The position numbers were made by a program, and so were the translations under genes. A DNA stretch of 64,000 bases from Salinigranum halophilum. GTDB taxonomy: Archaea > Halobacteriota > Halobacteria > Halobacteriales > Haloferacaceae. The stretch spans positions 558,001 through 622,000 of the forward strand of contig NZ_SSNL01000005.1 in assembly GCF_007004735.1 (NCBI RefSeq), in the 5' to 3' direction. Of this stretch, positions 26,672 to 36,113 are shown in pieces. The notes beneath the pieces were generated by a model. It worked only from the letters and a program-made list of their open reading frames with translations, was not told the origin of the DNA and did not search any database. The stretch's first letter is position 1; every line of letters begins with the position of its first letter.

Positions 26672-27913
26672 ATGGACGACAGCCTCATCGACACCGACGC
26701 GCTCTCGCTGTCACGGAAATCTCGCCTCCCCGGCAAGGGATTCTTCTACCCGGATTCGCTGGACGAGGAGTACGCCGACGAACGGACCCGCGAGGCGGTC
26801 GAAGGCGCGGACGCGGTCATCGTCGCCGACGCGGACGCCGACGGCCTCGGTTCGGTCGCCCTCATCAGGGAAGCACGAGACGCCGCACTCGACGTGGCTC
26901 CGTTCGAGACGGACCTCGCGGCCAGAGTCCGCGACGAGGACGACCCCGTACCGGACGCCGCGGAGGAAGCCGAAGAGACCGAGGCCGCGGAGGAAGCCGA
27001 GGAGTCGCCCGTCGCGCTGGTCGCGGCGGGACCACACTCGCTCGGCGAGGCACTCGACCGCGTCGCGGCGTACCTCGAACCGGGCGCTGACGTCTACGTC
27101 TGTGACCTCTGTCCCGACAGCACCGAAGCCGTCGCGGCGGCGCTCGAGTCGCTCGCGTCGCCCGCGGCGAGCGTGCGGTGGTTCGACCACCACCAGTGGG
27201 ACGACGAGGTCGCAGCAGCGGTGCGGGAGGCGGGCGTCGACCTCGTCGTCGGCGACTCCGAGGAGGAGTGTACGACGGACGTGGCGCTCCGCTCGCTCGA
27301 CTACGACTTCGACGAGCGCTTCACCGAACTCGCCCGCGTGACGCGCGACCACGACCTCTGGCTGAACGAGGACCCGCGGAGCAAGGACCTCGCGGACTAC
27401 GCGTACTGGAGTTCGCCCGAGGAGTACGTCGCCGTCGTCGGGGCGTACGGCGCGGACCTCCCCGGGGCCGTCACCGAGTACATCGACTACCGCCGGGTGG
27501 AGAAAGAACACCTCATCGAGCGCGCGGTCGACCGCGCGGAGTTCACACAGGTCGGCGAGTGGACCGTCGGCGTCACCTACGGCCGGTGTTCGCAGAACGA
27601 GGTCGCCGACGCGCTCCGCGAACAGGGCGCGGACGCGTCCGTGGTGGTGAAGCCAGCGGGGAGCGCCTCGCTCCGCGGCTCGGAGACGTTCGAGCGGTGT
27701 CACGAGGTCGCCGGACTGGTCAACGGCGGCGGGCACCCCAAAGCCGCGGGGTGTAAGCCCGACATCTACGACGACATGCTCGACTACGCCCACCACTGGA
27801 CCACCGAGGGGGCGACGACGAAGCGCGTCATCCTCGCGGCGTTCGAGCGGGTGGCCGAGCAGACCAAAGCCGAGGCGGAGGCCGACGACGAAGGAGTCGA
27901 CACCGAACGGTAA
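26672..27913 (+). CDS. DHH-family phosphoesterase
   Basis: The 413-residue protein has the RecJ-like DHH core: VIVADADADGLGSVALI (motif I, about residue 50), CDLCPDS, and WFDHHQWDDEVA (the DHH motif, about residue 169), with the DHHA1 motif VNGGGHPKAAGCKPD near residue 350. Such proteins are manganese-dependent exonucleases or oligonucleotide/cyclic-dinucleotide hydrolases. Haloarchaea carry several, some associated with GINS. A low-complexity EEAEETEAAEEAEES stretch near residue 97 is likely a flexible linker. Confidence 0.88.
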   Translation: MDDSLIDTDALSLSRKSRLPGKGFFYPDSLDEEYADERTREAVEGADAVIVADADADGLGSVALIREARDAALDVAPFETDLAARVRDEDDPVPDAAEEAEETEAAEEAEESPVALVAAGPHSLGEALDRVAAYLEPGADVYVCDLCPDSTEAVAAALESLASPAASVRWFDHHQWDDEVAAAVREAGVDLVVGDSEEECTTDVALRSLDYDFDERFTELARVTRDHDLWLNEDPRSKDLADYAYWSSPEEYVAVVGAYGADLPGAVTEYIDYRRVEKEHLIERAVDRAEFTQVGEWTVGVTYGRCSQNEVADALREQGADASVVVKPAGSASLRGSETFERCHEVAGLVNGGGHPKAAGCKPDIYDDMLDYAHHWTTEGATTKRVILAAFERVAEQTKAEAEADDEGVDTER

Positions 27914-28231
27914 GGGGTCAGACTGCGGCGGTCGCGCCGAGGCAGTCGCTCAGGGCACAAAGAGCCGGGGGGACGGGTCGCGGGGGACGACCCGGAAACC
28001 ACGGGAGCGTGTGACAGCCCGCGACCCCGAAGGCATCGGTGGCTCCCCCCGCCTCCGTAATGAGCTTTCTGCCCGTGTCTGACGGGTGGCGTTCGAACGG
28101 CTGACGGAGCGAGACCGAACGAGGGGGCAAGAGTGACAGACTGCGCGCAGGTCGGAGTGTCGTCGTAAAAACAGAGTGTACGCTGGCGCAGAGTATCGTC
28201 GCCCGCGCAGTGACCCGAACGCCGTGAGCGG
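27914..28231. ncRNA. Candidate structured RNA or complex terminator region in convergent spacer
   Basis: No gene fits here, but inverted repeats are dense. A hairpin at 27921-27947 pairs GACTGC with GCAGTC and GGCG with CGCC. A long stem pairs CGGGGGGA (27966-27973) with TCCCCCCG (28044-28051) and GGGTCGCGGG (27975-27984) with CCCGCGACCC (28018-28027), enclosing CCCG/CGGG. Alternatively, GGGTCG (27975-27980) can pair with CGACCC (27988-27993). Further hairpins are CCCGT/ACGGG (28072-28086) and palindromes at 28090-28099 and 28141-28150. The spacer lies between two convergent genes. Strand and transcription are unknown. Confidence 0.4.
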
Positions 28232-28645
28232 TTACTCGTCGCCGACGACCCACCGGTCGGAGAAGGCCGTCCCCGCCGACGAGTACGCGTAGGCGTGGAT
28301 GACGTCGCCGTCGGCGTAGAGACCGCCCACCTCCTCGTTCTGTGCCTCCGCGAAGGCGAAGACGAACTGGACGTCACCGCCGTCGGGCGCGTCTCCGCCG
28401 CCGAGGTCGCGGTCGATTCGACCGTCGGCGTCCATCGCCTCCTTGGCGAACTGCATCGCGTCCATCCCTGTTCCCGAGGCGAACAGTTTGCGGCCCTTCT
28501 CCCCGTCGACGACGAGGACGACACCGTCGTCGACCTCCTCACCGTAGTTCGCGATTTTGCCTTCGCTGTCGAGATACTCGTGGGTGAGAAAGAGGGCGAC
28601 GTCGTCGAGTCGCTCGCCCGCGAGGAACTCGTCGAGTTTGCTCAT
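28232..28645 (-). CDS. DUF5807-type haloarchaeal protein
   Basis: The 137-residue acidic protein begins MSKLDEFLAGERLDDVALFL and includes DGVVLVVDGEKGRKLFASGT, FVFAFAEAQNEEVGGLYADG and FSDRWVVGDE, which I associate with DUF5807. It is soluble, with no cofactor motif. The ATG at 28643-28645 is chosen over an upstream in-frame ATG at 28672 because it aligns with the usual start of the family. Function unknown. Confidence 0.75.
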   Translation of the reverse strand: MSKLDEFLAGERLDDVALFLTHEYLDSEGKIANYGEEVDDGVVLVVDGEKGRKLFASGTGMDAMQFAKEAMDADGRIDRDLGGGDAPDGGDVQFVFAFAEAQNEEVGGLYADGDVIHAYAYSSAGTAFSDRWVVGDE

Positions 28646-28708
28646 ACGTCTCGAGAGGAGAGACGGGTACAAAAGCCCGTCACACCGGAGACGAGCGGGC
28701 CGGCGGGG

Positions 28709-29152
28709 TCAGTCCCCGCCGGTGTCGCCGCTGCCGAGCGATTCGGCGATGTCGCTGAGCGAGTCGCGCGGGGGTTCCGTCGCGGAGTAGACCGCGCGGC
28801 CACCCGGCACCCGGACGCCGTACAGAGTTCCGGCGACGACCTCGTCGACCTCGACGGCGTCACCGGGGCTTCTCCCGACCGCCTCGGCCCACTCGACGAG
28901 GCGGTTCTCGCCGTCGCGTTCGCGGGCCATCCGTCGGTTGTCGTGCGCGCTGCGGACGACGAGCCCCGAGGAGTCGCGCGTGACGACGGCGTGGCGCTCG
29001 TCGCCGTCGAGGACGAGCCTGACGACGTCGCCCTCGTCGACGGAGACCGCCTCCGGCAGCCGAAGACACGGTCTGCGGGTGCCGCCACTCCGCTCGAGTT
29101 TCGCACGGGAGGTCGTAACCGAGGGGTGGTCGCTGGGAACGCGCTCTGGCAC
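28709..29152 (-). CDS. Conserved haloarchaeal protein downstream of S6e
   Basis: The 147-residue protein starts at a GTG (29150-29152) four bases after the S6e stop, giving MPERVPSDHPSV. It has a beta-rich core with LRLPEAVSVDEGDVVRLVLD and HAVVTRDSSGLVVRSAHDN, resembling a small nucleic-acid or translation-associated barrel, though I see no named domain. The tight spacing implies co-transcription with rps6e. Function unknown. Confidence 0.65.
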   Translation of the reverse strand: MPERVPSDHPSVTTSRAKLERSGGTRRPCLRLPEAVSVDEGDVVRLVLDGDERHAVVTRDSSGLVVRSAHDNRRMARERDGENRLVEWAEAVGRSPGDAVEVDEVVAGTLYGVRVPGGRAVYSATEPPRDSLSDIAESLGSGDTGGD

Positions 29153-29156
29153 GCGC

Positions 29157-29561
29157 TTACTCGTCGTCTTCGGCTTCGTCGTCGGCCGCACCGAACGCGG
29201 CGGCGACGTCGCCGGACCCGGAGACGACCTTCACGTTGATCTGGACCGTCTCGTCGGAGACCTGTCGGCCGCGGACGGTGATGCGCTTGCGCTCGCCGTC
29301 ACGGCCGGCCTTGTGGCCGACGCCGCCGGTCGAGAGGATCTCCTTCAGGTTGGGTCCGGAGACGTCCGCGCGCATCGGACGGCCGGCGGCGTCGGAGCCG
29401 CCGGTCAGTTCGAGCGTGAAGCCGTCGAGGCCGACGGCGCTGCCGTCGACCTCGTCGCCGAGGTCGCGCCCGAGGAAGCGGTTCGCGTCCTGTCCCGATA
29501 CCTCTGTCTGGTAGGTCGCGCCGGAGTCGGGGTCCGCGACGACCACCTGAAAGTCTGCCAT
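29157..29561 (-). CDS. rps6e: 30S ribosomal protein S6e
   Basis: The 134-residue protein begins [20 protein letters not shown] and contains [34 protein letters not shown] and [17 protein letters not shown], the hallmark basic block of archaeal/eukaryotic S6e. It is a small-subunit ribosomal protein. The C-terminus is an acidic tail typical of halophilic versions. A haloarchaeal protein follows it closely on the same strand. Confidence 0.96.
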   Translation of the reverse strand: MADFQVVVADPDSGATYQTEVSGQDANRFLGRDLGDEVDGSAVGLDGFTLELTGGSDAAGRPMRADVSGPNLKEILSTGGVGHKAGRDGERKRITVRGRQVSDETVQINVKVVSGSGDVAAAFGAADDEAEDDE

Positions 29562-29821
29562 GCCTGCGACTAACCCCGCCGCCGATAAAAAGCGCGTCGA
29601 AACGGCGGGCGACCGTGGGCCGCGGTGGCACGTCTCTGAGACCGACGCGTACGGTTGTTACCGAAAACACATATCAACAGATATGATTATATCGTCATCG
29701 AACGAACAGAGGGCGTGAACCGTTTCGCCCCCTCTCGACAGACCACCCCTCGTCTCACCACCGCAGCGAACCCCGAAGCAGACCGTGGATTCGAGAGCCT
29801 CGAATCGGGCGGAGGCGGACC

Positions 29822-30793
29822 GTGAACTACCGGAGTGTCGCGGACCTGAACGACGACATCAAGCGGTGGGCACCGACGCTGCCGGAGTTGGACCTCGTCG
29901 TCGGTGTCCCCCGAAGCGGGCTCTTGGCCGGGACCATCCTCGCGCTCCACCGTAACGTCCCGTTAGCCGACCTCGACGGCTTCCTGGAGTCGCGGGCGTT
30001 CGCGACGGGCGAGCGGTTCGAGGGCGACGCCGACGCACAGCCCGAACGGGTGTTGGTCCTCGACGACAGCGTCCTGACCGGCTCTGCGATGACCGCGGCG
30101 CGCGAACGCGTCACCGCAGCGTCGCTCCCCGAAGACGTCGAGGTGCTCTTCGGCGCGGTCTACGTCAGCCCCGAGGGCCGTGACCTCGTCGACACCTACG
30201 CGGACGTCGTGAGGTTCCCGCGCGTCTTCGAGTGGAACCTGATGCACCACCCGGGCGTGGTCCCCAAGAGCTGTTTCGACCTCGACGGCGTCCTCTGTCG
30301 GGACCCGACGCCGCGGGAGAACGACGACGGCGAGCGCTATCGGGAGTTCATCGCGACGGTGGACCCGCTCGTCGTCCCCTCGAAACCGATCGGCTGGATC
30401 GTCACCGCGCGGCTGGAGAAGTACCGCGCGGAGACCGAGGCCTGGCTGGCGAGACACGGTATCGAGTACGGCGAGCTCGTCATGCTCGACCTTCCGGACA
30501 AGGAGACGCGACTACGACAGGGTAACCACGGGGAGTTCAAAGCCCGGGTGTACGGCGAGGTCGACGCGACGCTGTTCGTCGAGAGCGACCACGAGCAGGC
30601 GATGGAGATCGCCCAGCTGACCGACCGACCGGTGTACAGCGTCGAGTACAACCAGGTCATCCGACAGGACCGGCTCACCGTCGCCCGCCGCGAGAGCCAA
30701 CACCACCTGCGGCGGTTCCGGACGAACCCGCTCGGCTTCGTCCGGCGGGCGAGCGCGTACCTCGTCAGCCAGGCTGGCCGGCTGGCGCCGTGA
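29822..30793 (+). CDS. Two-domain protein: type I phosphoribosyltransferase fused to HAD-like phosphatase
   Basis: The 323-residue protein has an N-terminal PRTase domain (VVGVPRSGLLAGTIL at about residue 26; PRPP loop VLVLDDSVLTGSAMTAA at about 77). The second half contains CFDLDGVLCRDPTP (about residue 153), a HAD motif I-like DxDG sequence, with later acidic residues in LFVESDHEQA. A nucleotide- or sugar-related reaction is likely. Similar PRTase-HAD fusions occur in surface-sugar gene neighbourhoods, though none is seen here. The start is the GTG at 29822. A perfect inverted repeat, CATATC-AACA-GATATG, lies at 29670-29685 in the promoter spacer. Confidence 0.82.
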   Translation: MNYRSVADLNDDIKRWAPTLPELDLVVGVPRSGLLAGTILALHRNVPLADLDGFLESRAFATGERFEGDADAQPERVLVLDDSVLTGSAMTAARERVTAASLPEDVEVLFGAVYVSPEGRDLVDTYADVVRFPRVFEWNLMHHPGVVPKSCFDLDGVLCRDPTPRENDDGERYREFIATVDPLVVPSKPIGWIVTARLEKYRAETEAWLARHGIEYGELVMLDLPDKETRLRQGNHGEFKARVYGEVDATLFVESDHEQAMEIAQLTDRPVYSVEYNQVIRQDRLTVARRESQHHLRRFRTNPLGFVRRASAYLVSQAGRLAP

Positions 30794-30963
30794 GACGCAC
30801 AGAACACGGAGTGACCCCGCGAGACTCCGACTGACAGGAGCCGTCGTCACTTCGTGATGCCCACAGGAGTGGGTCTACTCTCATCTCGACCGACACCGTC
30901 CGGGAGGTGTCGCGGTGCAGCGCGCGTCGTGTACTGACAGGGGAAGAAAACGACCGGGAGGCG

Positions 30964-32082
30964 TCACTCGGCCTCGAACTCGGGTTCCCACTGGAACCGA
31001 CCGTTCCGCTGGACGACCTCGCCGTCGACCTCGATACGCGAGCGCTCGCTCACGTCGGTGATCAGGTCGACGTGGACCGCGGAGTCGTTCGCCTCGTTCT
31101 CCGCCCCCTCGGGGAAGTTCGAGCGGTACGCCCGACCCAGCGCGAGGTGGACGGTGTCGCCCATCTTCTCGTCGAAGAGGATGTTGTCGGTGAACCGGTC
31201 GATGCCGCGGTTCATCCCGATACCGAGTTCGCCGAGACGCGTTGCCCCCTCGTCGGTGTCGAGGACCTCCGCGAGCACGTCCTCGTTCGTCTCGGCGGCG
31301 AAGTCGACGACGTCGCCCGCCTCGAAGGAGAGCCAGACGTCGCGCACGCGACGCCCCCGTACCGTCATCGGGACGTCGAAGAACACCTCCCCCTCGGTGT
31401 CGAAGGGCGCGGTGAACACCTCGCCCGAGGGGAGGTTGTGCGAGTCGTACGCGACGGAGGCGGCGCTGTTGACCGCGACTCTGCCCTCGATAGACATGGT
31501 GAGGTCGGTGCTCGGCTTCGCGTCGCGGTCGGTGACGAGGCGGACCTCGCTGCCGTCGTCGAGGCGCTCTTTCAATCGTGCCATCTCGGTCGCGAGCGAC
31601 TCCCAGTCGCGGAGGATGGCGTCGTAGGCGAAGTCGCGGTACTCCTCGAAGGCCATCCCGGCCTGCTGGGCGAGCGCCCGGGTAGGGTGGACGGTCGAGA
31701 CCCAGCGAGAGGCGAGTCGCGCCTCGCGGGCGGCCCTGGTGGCGCGGGCGGCGGCGGCCTGTCTGTCTCCGGAGACGTCGGCCATCGCCGTCGTGTTCCG
31801 CGGGCCGCCCAACCGAAGCACGACGTCGGCGCGCTCGTAGAGGACGAGTTCCGCGTCGGAGGCGTCGAAGTCGCCGTCGTGGGCGAGCAGATAGGCCCGG
31901 TCGAGTTCCTCGGAGGCGTAGGTCGTGACGACGGTCGCCCCGCGTCTTCCGAGTTCGGCGCAGACGGCGACCGCGAGGTCGTGTGCGCCCTCTCCGACAC
32001 TGACCACGACGTCGTCACCTCGTTCGACCCGGGCGCTCCAGTCGACGAGTGTCCGTGCGTGTTCGCGTATCCGTTCGTCCAT
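30964..32082 (-). CDS. Aminopeptidase, peptidase family M29
   Basis: The 372-residue protein matches thermophilic metallo-aminopeptidases (family M29). Family-type blocks are VSVGEGAHDLAVAVCAELGR near the N-terminus and the C-terminal LGIGMNRGIDRFTDNILFDE, VHLALGRAYRSNFPEGAE and SAVHVDLITDV, which supply the His, Glu and Asp ligands of the two-metal site. It is expected to release N-terminal residues from peptides in the cytoplasm. The ATG at 32080-32082 starts MDERIREHARTLV. Confidence 0.86.
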   Translation of the reverse strand: MDERIREHARTLVDWSARVERGDDVVVSVGEGAHDLAVAVCAELGRRGATVVTTYASEELDRAYLLAHDGDFDASDAELVLYERADVVLRLGGPRNTTAMADVSGDRQAAAARATRAAREARLASRWVSTVHPTRALAQQAGMAFEEYRDFAYDAILRDWESLATEMARLKERLDDGSEVRLVTDRDAKPSTDLTMSIEGRVAVNSAASVAYDSHNLPSGEVFTAPFDTEGEVFFDVPMTVRGRRVRDVWLSFEAGDVVDFAAETNEDVLAEVLDTDEGATRLGELGIGMNRGIDRFTDNILFDEKMGDTVHLALGRAYRSNFPEGAENEANDSAVHVDLITDVSERSRIEVDGEVVQRNGRFQWEPEFEAE

Positions 32083-32139
32083 GCGACCGAGACCACACCG
32101 ACAGTGAAAAACCCTCACGTGGACGCTCGCGCCTCGGCG

Positions 32140-32544
32140 TCAGTCGACCGTCGAGAACAGGGCGAAGAGCGCGCCGAACTCGTCGGCGTACGTCCGCAGG
32201 AGGTCGCGGCGGGAGACGACACCGACGAACTCGTCGCCGGCGTCGACCACGACGAGGCGTTCCGTCCCCGTCTCCCGGAAGCGCGAGAGGAGTCCCTCGC
32301 GGGAGGCGTTGTCGCGGACGGTCACGGGTGTCGAGACGAGGTCGGCGACCGGGCGGTCGGCGAGGTGGTCTGCGGTGCCGAGCGCGAGGCCGACGTCGGC
32401 CGCCGAGAGTACCCCGAGCGGGTGCTGTTCGTCGAGGACGACGACGAACGCCTCGTCGTGCGTGCGCATCGCGTCTGTCGCCTGCACGACAGTCGTGTCG
32501 GGGGCGGCCGTCAGCACGTCCGTCCGGGCGATGTCGGAGCACAT
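32140..32544 (-). CDS. CBS-domain pair protein
   Basis: The 134-residue protein consists of two CBS motifs: residues about 8-60 (DTTVVQATDAMRTHDEAFVV, ending PLGVLSAADVGLA) and 70-125 (VTVRDNASREGLLSRFRETG, ending EFVGVVSRRDLLRTY). A CBS pair usually binds adenosyl ligands and regulates a partner protein. No partner domain is fused here. It is divergent from the 6-phosphogluconate dehydrogenase gene, across a spacer containing a 23-bp tandem repeat. Confidence 0.88.
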   Translation of the reverse strand: MCSDIARTDVLTAAPDTTVVQATDAMRTHDEAFVVVLDEQHPLGVLSAADVGLALGTADHLADRPVADLVSTPVTVRDNASREGLLSRFRETGTERLVVVDAGDEFVGVVSRRDLLRTYADEFGALFALFSTVD

Positions 32545-32578
32545 ACCCGTAGAAGGGGCCGAAGGCGGGTAAACGTGT

Positions 32579-32624
32579 CCGGTGTCGTGGGGCGGTCGCA
32601 CCCGGTGTCGTGGGGCGGTCGCAC
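32579..32624. repeat. Perfect 23-bp tandem duplication in divergent promoter spacer
   Basis: Two adjacent identical 23-bp units (32579-32601 and 32602-32624), each beginning CCGGTGTCGTGGGG and ending CGGTCGCAC, lie between the divergent CBS and gnd genes. The position suggests a duplicated regulatory site or a recent slippage event. Confidence 0.85.
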
Positions 32625-32696
32625 ACTCCCGAGGAGCCCCGCGAAGGCGCGACCACAATCACAACCACTACCACCTCCCCTCGCGCAGGGGCGAGT

Positions 32697-33587
32697 ATGC
32701 AACTTGGCGTCATCGGACTCGGTCGGATGGGACAGATCGTCGTCGAACGCGTGCTGGCGAAGGGCCACGACGTCGTCGCGTTCGACCTCGACCCCGAAGC
32801 CGTCGCGACGGCGGCCGAACGGGGCGCCGAAGCCGCCGAAGACCCCGTGGACCTCCTCGAGCGACTCGGCGACGAGCGCCGGGTCTGGCTGATGGTCCCG
32901 GCGGGCGGGGCCGTCGACGCGACGCTCGACGAGCTCGCACCGCACCTGACCGCGGACGACGTCGTCGTCGACGGGGGGAACTCACACTTCGAGGCGTCCG
33001 TCCGACGGGCAGAGCGCGTCGACGCGGCGTATCTCGACTGCGGCACCAGCGGCGGGCCGGCGGGGGCAGAACTCGGCTTCTCGCTCATGGTCGGCGGCCC
33101 CGCGTGGGCCTACGAGGAACTGACGCCGGTGTTCGACGCCGTCGCGACGGGGCCCGACGGGCACGGCCACATGGGGCCGGCCGGGTCGGGTCACTACGTG
33201 AAGATGGTCCACAACGGCGTCGAGTACGCGCTGATGCAGGCCTACGGCGAGGGGTTCGAACTCCTCTTCGAGGGGCGGTACGACCTCGACCTCGAGTCGG
33301 TGGCACGGACGTGGAACAACGGTGCCGTCATCCGGTCGTGGCTGCTCGAACTCTGCGAGGAGGCGTTCCGTGAGGAGGGGACGGACCTCGACGACGTGGC
33401 CGACCACGTCGCAGGCGGGTCGACGGGGACGTGGACGGTCCAGGAGGCGCTCGAACAGGAGGTGCCCGTCCCACTCATCTACCAGGCGCTCGCCGAGCGG
33501 TTCGCCAGCAGGGAGGAACGGTTCTCCCGCCGTCTGGCGAACCGCCTGCGCTACGGCTTCGGCCGGCACGACGTCGTTCGTGAGTAA
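32697..33587 (+). CDS. gnd: 6-phosphogluconate dehydrogenase (decarboxylating), short archaeal type
   Basis: The 296-residue protein begins MQLGVIGLGRMGQIVVERVL, a Rossmann dinucleotide-binding site, and contains VDGGNSHFEASVRRAERV, DCGTSGGPAGAELGFSLMVG and GSGHYVKMVHNGVEYALMQA with the catalytic lysine and asparagine. It is about 170 residues shorter than the classic enzyme, as in the YqeC/GndA short form. It converts 6-phosphogluconate to ribulose 5-phosphate in the oxidative pentose phosphate pathway, which operates in haloarchaea. The ATG at 32697 aligns with the family. Confidence 0.92.
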   Translation: MQLGVIGLGRMGQIVVERVLAKGHDVVAFDLDPEAVATAAERGAEAAEDPVDLLERLGDERRVWLMVPAGGAVDATLDELAPHLTADDVVVDGGNSHFEASVRRAERVDAAYLDCGTSGGPAGAELGFSLMVGGPAWAYEELTPVFDAVATGPDGHGHMGPAGSGHYVKMVHNGVEYALMQAYGEGFELLFEGRYDLDLESVARTWNNGAVIRSWLLELCEEAFREEGTDLDDVADHVAGGSTGTWTVQEALEQEVPVPLIYQALAERFASREERFSRRLANRLRYGFGRHDVVRE

Positions 33588-33676
33588 CGCGTCCGTCACG
33601 GCCGTCTCGTCGAGAGTGAGCCGCGTCAACACGCCGTCAGTGACATATATGACCTGACGGGCGCGTAGGGTAACGG

Positions 33677-35986
33677 GTGACCGCGACCATACGCGTCCTC
33701 CACGTCGACGACGACACGGAGTTCGCCTCCCTGGCGGCGGCCTCGCTCGAGGCCGAAAACGAGGCGCTCGCCGTCGAGAGCGAGCCGGACGCCGAGCGGG
33801 CGCTCGAACGGCTCGACGGGGATGCGGAGGTGTTCGATTGCGTCGTCTCCGACTACGAGATGCCGCAGGTGAGCGGACTAGAGTTCCTCCGGGCCGTCCG
33901 GGACGTCGACGACACGATGCCGGTCATCTTCTTCACCGGCCACGGCTCCGAAGCGGTCGCGAGCGACGCCATCTCGGCGGGCGTGACGGACTACATCCAG
34001 AAGCGCGGCTACGAGCAGTACACGTTGCTGGCGAACCGCATCGTCAACTACGTCGAGAAGCGTCGCGCCGAGGAGGAGCGCCTCCGCGGCTACGAGGCCA
34101 TCGAGCGCGCTCGCGAGGGGATCAGCATCCTCGACGCCGGGGGACGATACGTCTACACGAACGAGGCGTTCGCCGACCTGGTCGGGTACGACCGCGACGA
34201 ACTCCTCGGGCAGCACTGGGAGCTGTTGTACCGAGCGGAGGACAGACAGCGGGTGTACGACGAGCAGTTGCCGGCGGCTGCCAACGGCGGCTGGACCGGC
34301 CAGACGGTCTACCGCCGGAAGGACGGCGACCTGGTGTTGACCAACCACTCGCTGTCGTACACCGAGGACGGCGAACTCGTCTCCGTCGCCCAGGACATCA
34401 CCGACGACGAGCGCCGGCGGCAGGAACTGCTCGAGGCGAAGCGGTTCGAGTCGCTCGTCACCGCCGTCACCGAGTACGCCGTCTTCATGCTCGACACGGA
34501 GGGGGAAATCGTGACGTGGAACGAGGGGGCCGCGGACATCGGGGGCTACAGCGAGCGAGAGGCGCTCGGTGAGCACGTCTCGCTGCTGTACACCCCCGAG
34601 GACGTCGCCGAGGGGCTCCCGGAGCACCTCCTCGCACAGGCACTCGAAGCGGGCGGGGTCGAAGACGAGGGGTGGCGCGTCCGCCGGGATGGCCAGCGCT
34701 ACTGGGCGCACGTCGTCATCACGCCGGTGTTCGACGACGACGGCACCCACCAGGGCTTCGCACTCGTGACGCGCGACATGACCGAACGGCGAGCGCGCGA
34801 GAACGAACTCGAGGCACAGCGCGCGTCGCTCGCGGCCGCGAACCGGATGAACGAGGTCCTCCGCGACATCCTGCGCCGAATCGTCCACGACTCGTCGCGA
34901 CGCGACATCGAACAGGACGTCTGTGACCGGCTCACGGGAGACGGCCCCTACCTCTTCGCGGCGAGCGTCGACTGCACCCGAGACGGCGGCTTCGACGTCC
35001 GCCTCGCGAGTGGCCTCGCCGCCGACGCCGCCGCGTACGTGTTCGAGCACGTCACGTCGCGCGGGAGTATCGAGCGAGCGTACGAGGCCGGGACCGTCGA
35101 GGTCCAGCACGTCGACAGCGAGGCGGTCGGCCTCGACCACGACATCGCCACCGCCATCCGCTCCGTCGTGTGCGTCCCGCTGACGTACCGCGACACGACG
35201 TACGGGCTCGTCCTCCTCTGTTCGACGACGGCGAACGGCCTCACCGACGACGAACGAGGCGCGCTCGCGGGGATCGGAACCGCCGCGGGGTACGGCATCC
35301 ACGCCGTCGAGACCGAACACCTCCTGCAGGCCGACGGCGTCGTCGAGTTGGTGCTGGAGACCACAGACCCCGACGACCCGCTGGTCGAACTCGGGAGCGG
35401 CGGGGGGACGGCGATGCTCGACCGCCTCGTTCCCATCGACGACCGCCAGTACCTCGTCTACGTCACGCTCGACGGTGTCGCGCCGATGGACCGGGTGGCG
35501 GCGCTCGCGCCGAACCCGGCCGTCGAGGAGGTGACCGTCGTCCACGACCGGAAAGACGAGGGCGGCGTCATCGCGCTGACGGTGACGGACGTCCTCGTGA
35601 GCTGCCTCGCGAGCATGGGGACGAAGGTCCACACGATGGAGGCGTCCGACGGACGGCTCCGGGTGATGGTCGACGTCTCCCCGAACGCCGACGTCGGCCG
35701 ACTCCTCGACGAGGTCCGGGCGGCGTTCCCCGACTGCGGGCTCGTCTCGAAGCGACAGGTCGCCCGCCCCGTGAAGCGGACGCAAGCGGTGGCCGAGACG
35801 GTCGAATCGCGGCTTACCCAGCGGCAACTCTCGGCGTTACAGGCGGCGTACCACGGCGGCTACTTCGAGCGGCCGCGCCGGCAGACTGCTGAAGACGTCG
35901 CGGCGACGATGGGTATCTCGGCGTCGACGTTCCACCAGCACCTGCGCATCGCGCTCGAGACGGTGTTGACGGAACTGTTCGACTGA
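33677..35986 (+). CDS. Receiver-PAS-PAS-GAF-HTH regulator (bacterio-opsin activator type)
   Basis: The 769-residue protein has a receiver domain (VLHVDDD, phospho-acceptor Asp59 in VVSDYEMP), two PAS domains (about residues 138-250 and 260-375), a GAF-like region (about 400-545), and an unnamed BAT-type segment followed by the C-terminal HTH_10 ([20 protein letters not shown], then [19 protein letters not shown]). This is the Bat-family layout: a sensor fused directly to a DNA-binding domain. No histidine kinase is adjacent, so its phosphodonor is unknown. The start is the GTG at 33677, preceded by a GTCAG/CTGAC inverted repeat at 33636-33658. Confidence 0.9.
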   Translation: MTATIRVLHVDDDTEFASLAAASLEAENEALAVESEPDAERALERLDGDAEVFDCVVSDYEMPQVSGLEFLRAVRDVDDTMPVIFFTGHGSEAVASDAISAGVTDYIQKRGYEQYTLLANRIVNYVEKRRAEEERLRGYEAIERAREGISILDAGGRYVYTNEAFADLVGYDRDELLGQHWELLYRAEDRQRVYDEQLPAAANGGWTGQTVYRRKDGDLVLTNHSLSYTEDGELVSVAQDITDDERRRQELLEAKRFESLVTAVTEYAVFMLDTEGEIVTWNEGAADIGGYSEREALGEHVSLLYTPEDVAEGLPEHLLAQALEAGGVEDEGWRVRRDGQRYWAHVVITPVFDDDGTHQGFALVTRDMTERRARENELEAQRASLAAANRMNEVLRDILRRIVHDSSRRDIEQDVCDRLTGDGPYLFAASVDCTRDGGFDVRLASGLAADAAAYVFEHVTSRGSIERAYEAGTVEVQHVDSEAVGLDHDIATAIRSVVCVPLTYRDTTYGLVLLCSTTANGLTDDERGALAGIGTAAGYGIHAVETEHLLQADGVVELVLETTDPDDPLVELGSGGGTAMLDRLVPIDDRQYLVYVTLDGVAPMDRVAALAPNPAVEEVTVVHDRKDEGGVIALTVTDVLVSCLASMGTKVHTMEASDGRLRVMVDVSPNADVGRLLDEVRAAFPDCGLVSKRQVARPVKRTQAVAETVESRLTQRQLSALQAAYHGGYFERPRRQTAEDVAATMGISASTFHQHLRIALETVLTELFD

Positions 35987-36113
35987 GCGGGACGCGGGCG
36001 CCCCGACTGGCCACCGAGTCTTGCAGAGACCAGACAGTTCAGTATCACAGACGATACCGAGGCACTCGGTACTCGGGTACTACACTGTCGAGAGGGTGCG
36101 ACGTTCAACTGGT

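Noticed and set aside
27914-28231. SRP RNA or RNase P RNA
   Set aside because: The conserved SRP helix 8 sequence and the RNase P core strings (such as GAGGAAAGUCC) are not present on either strand.
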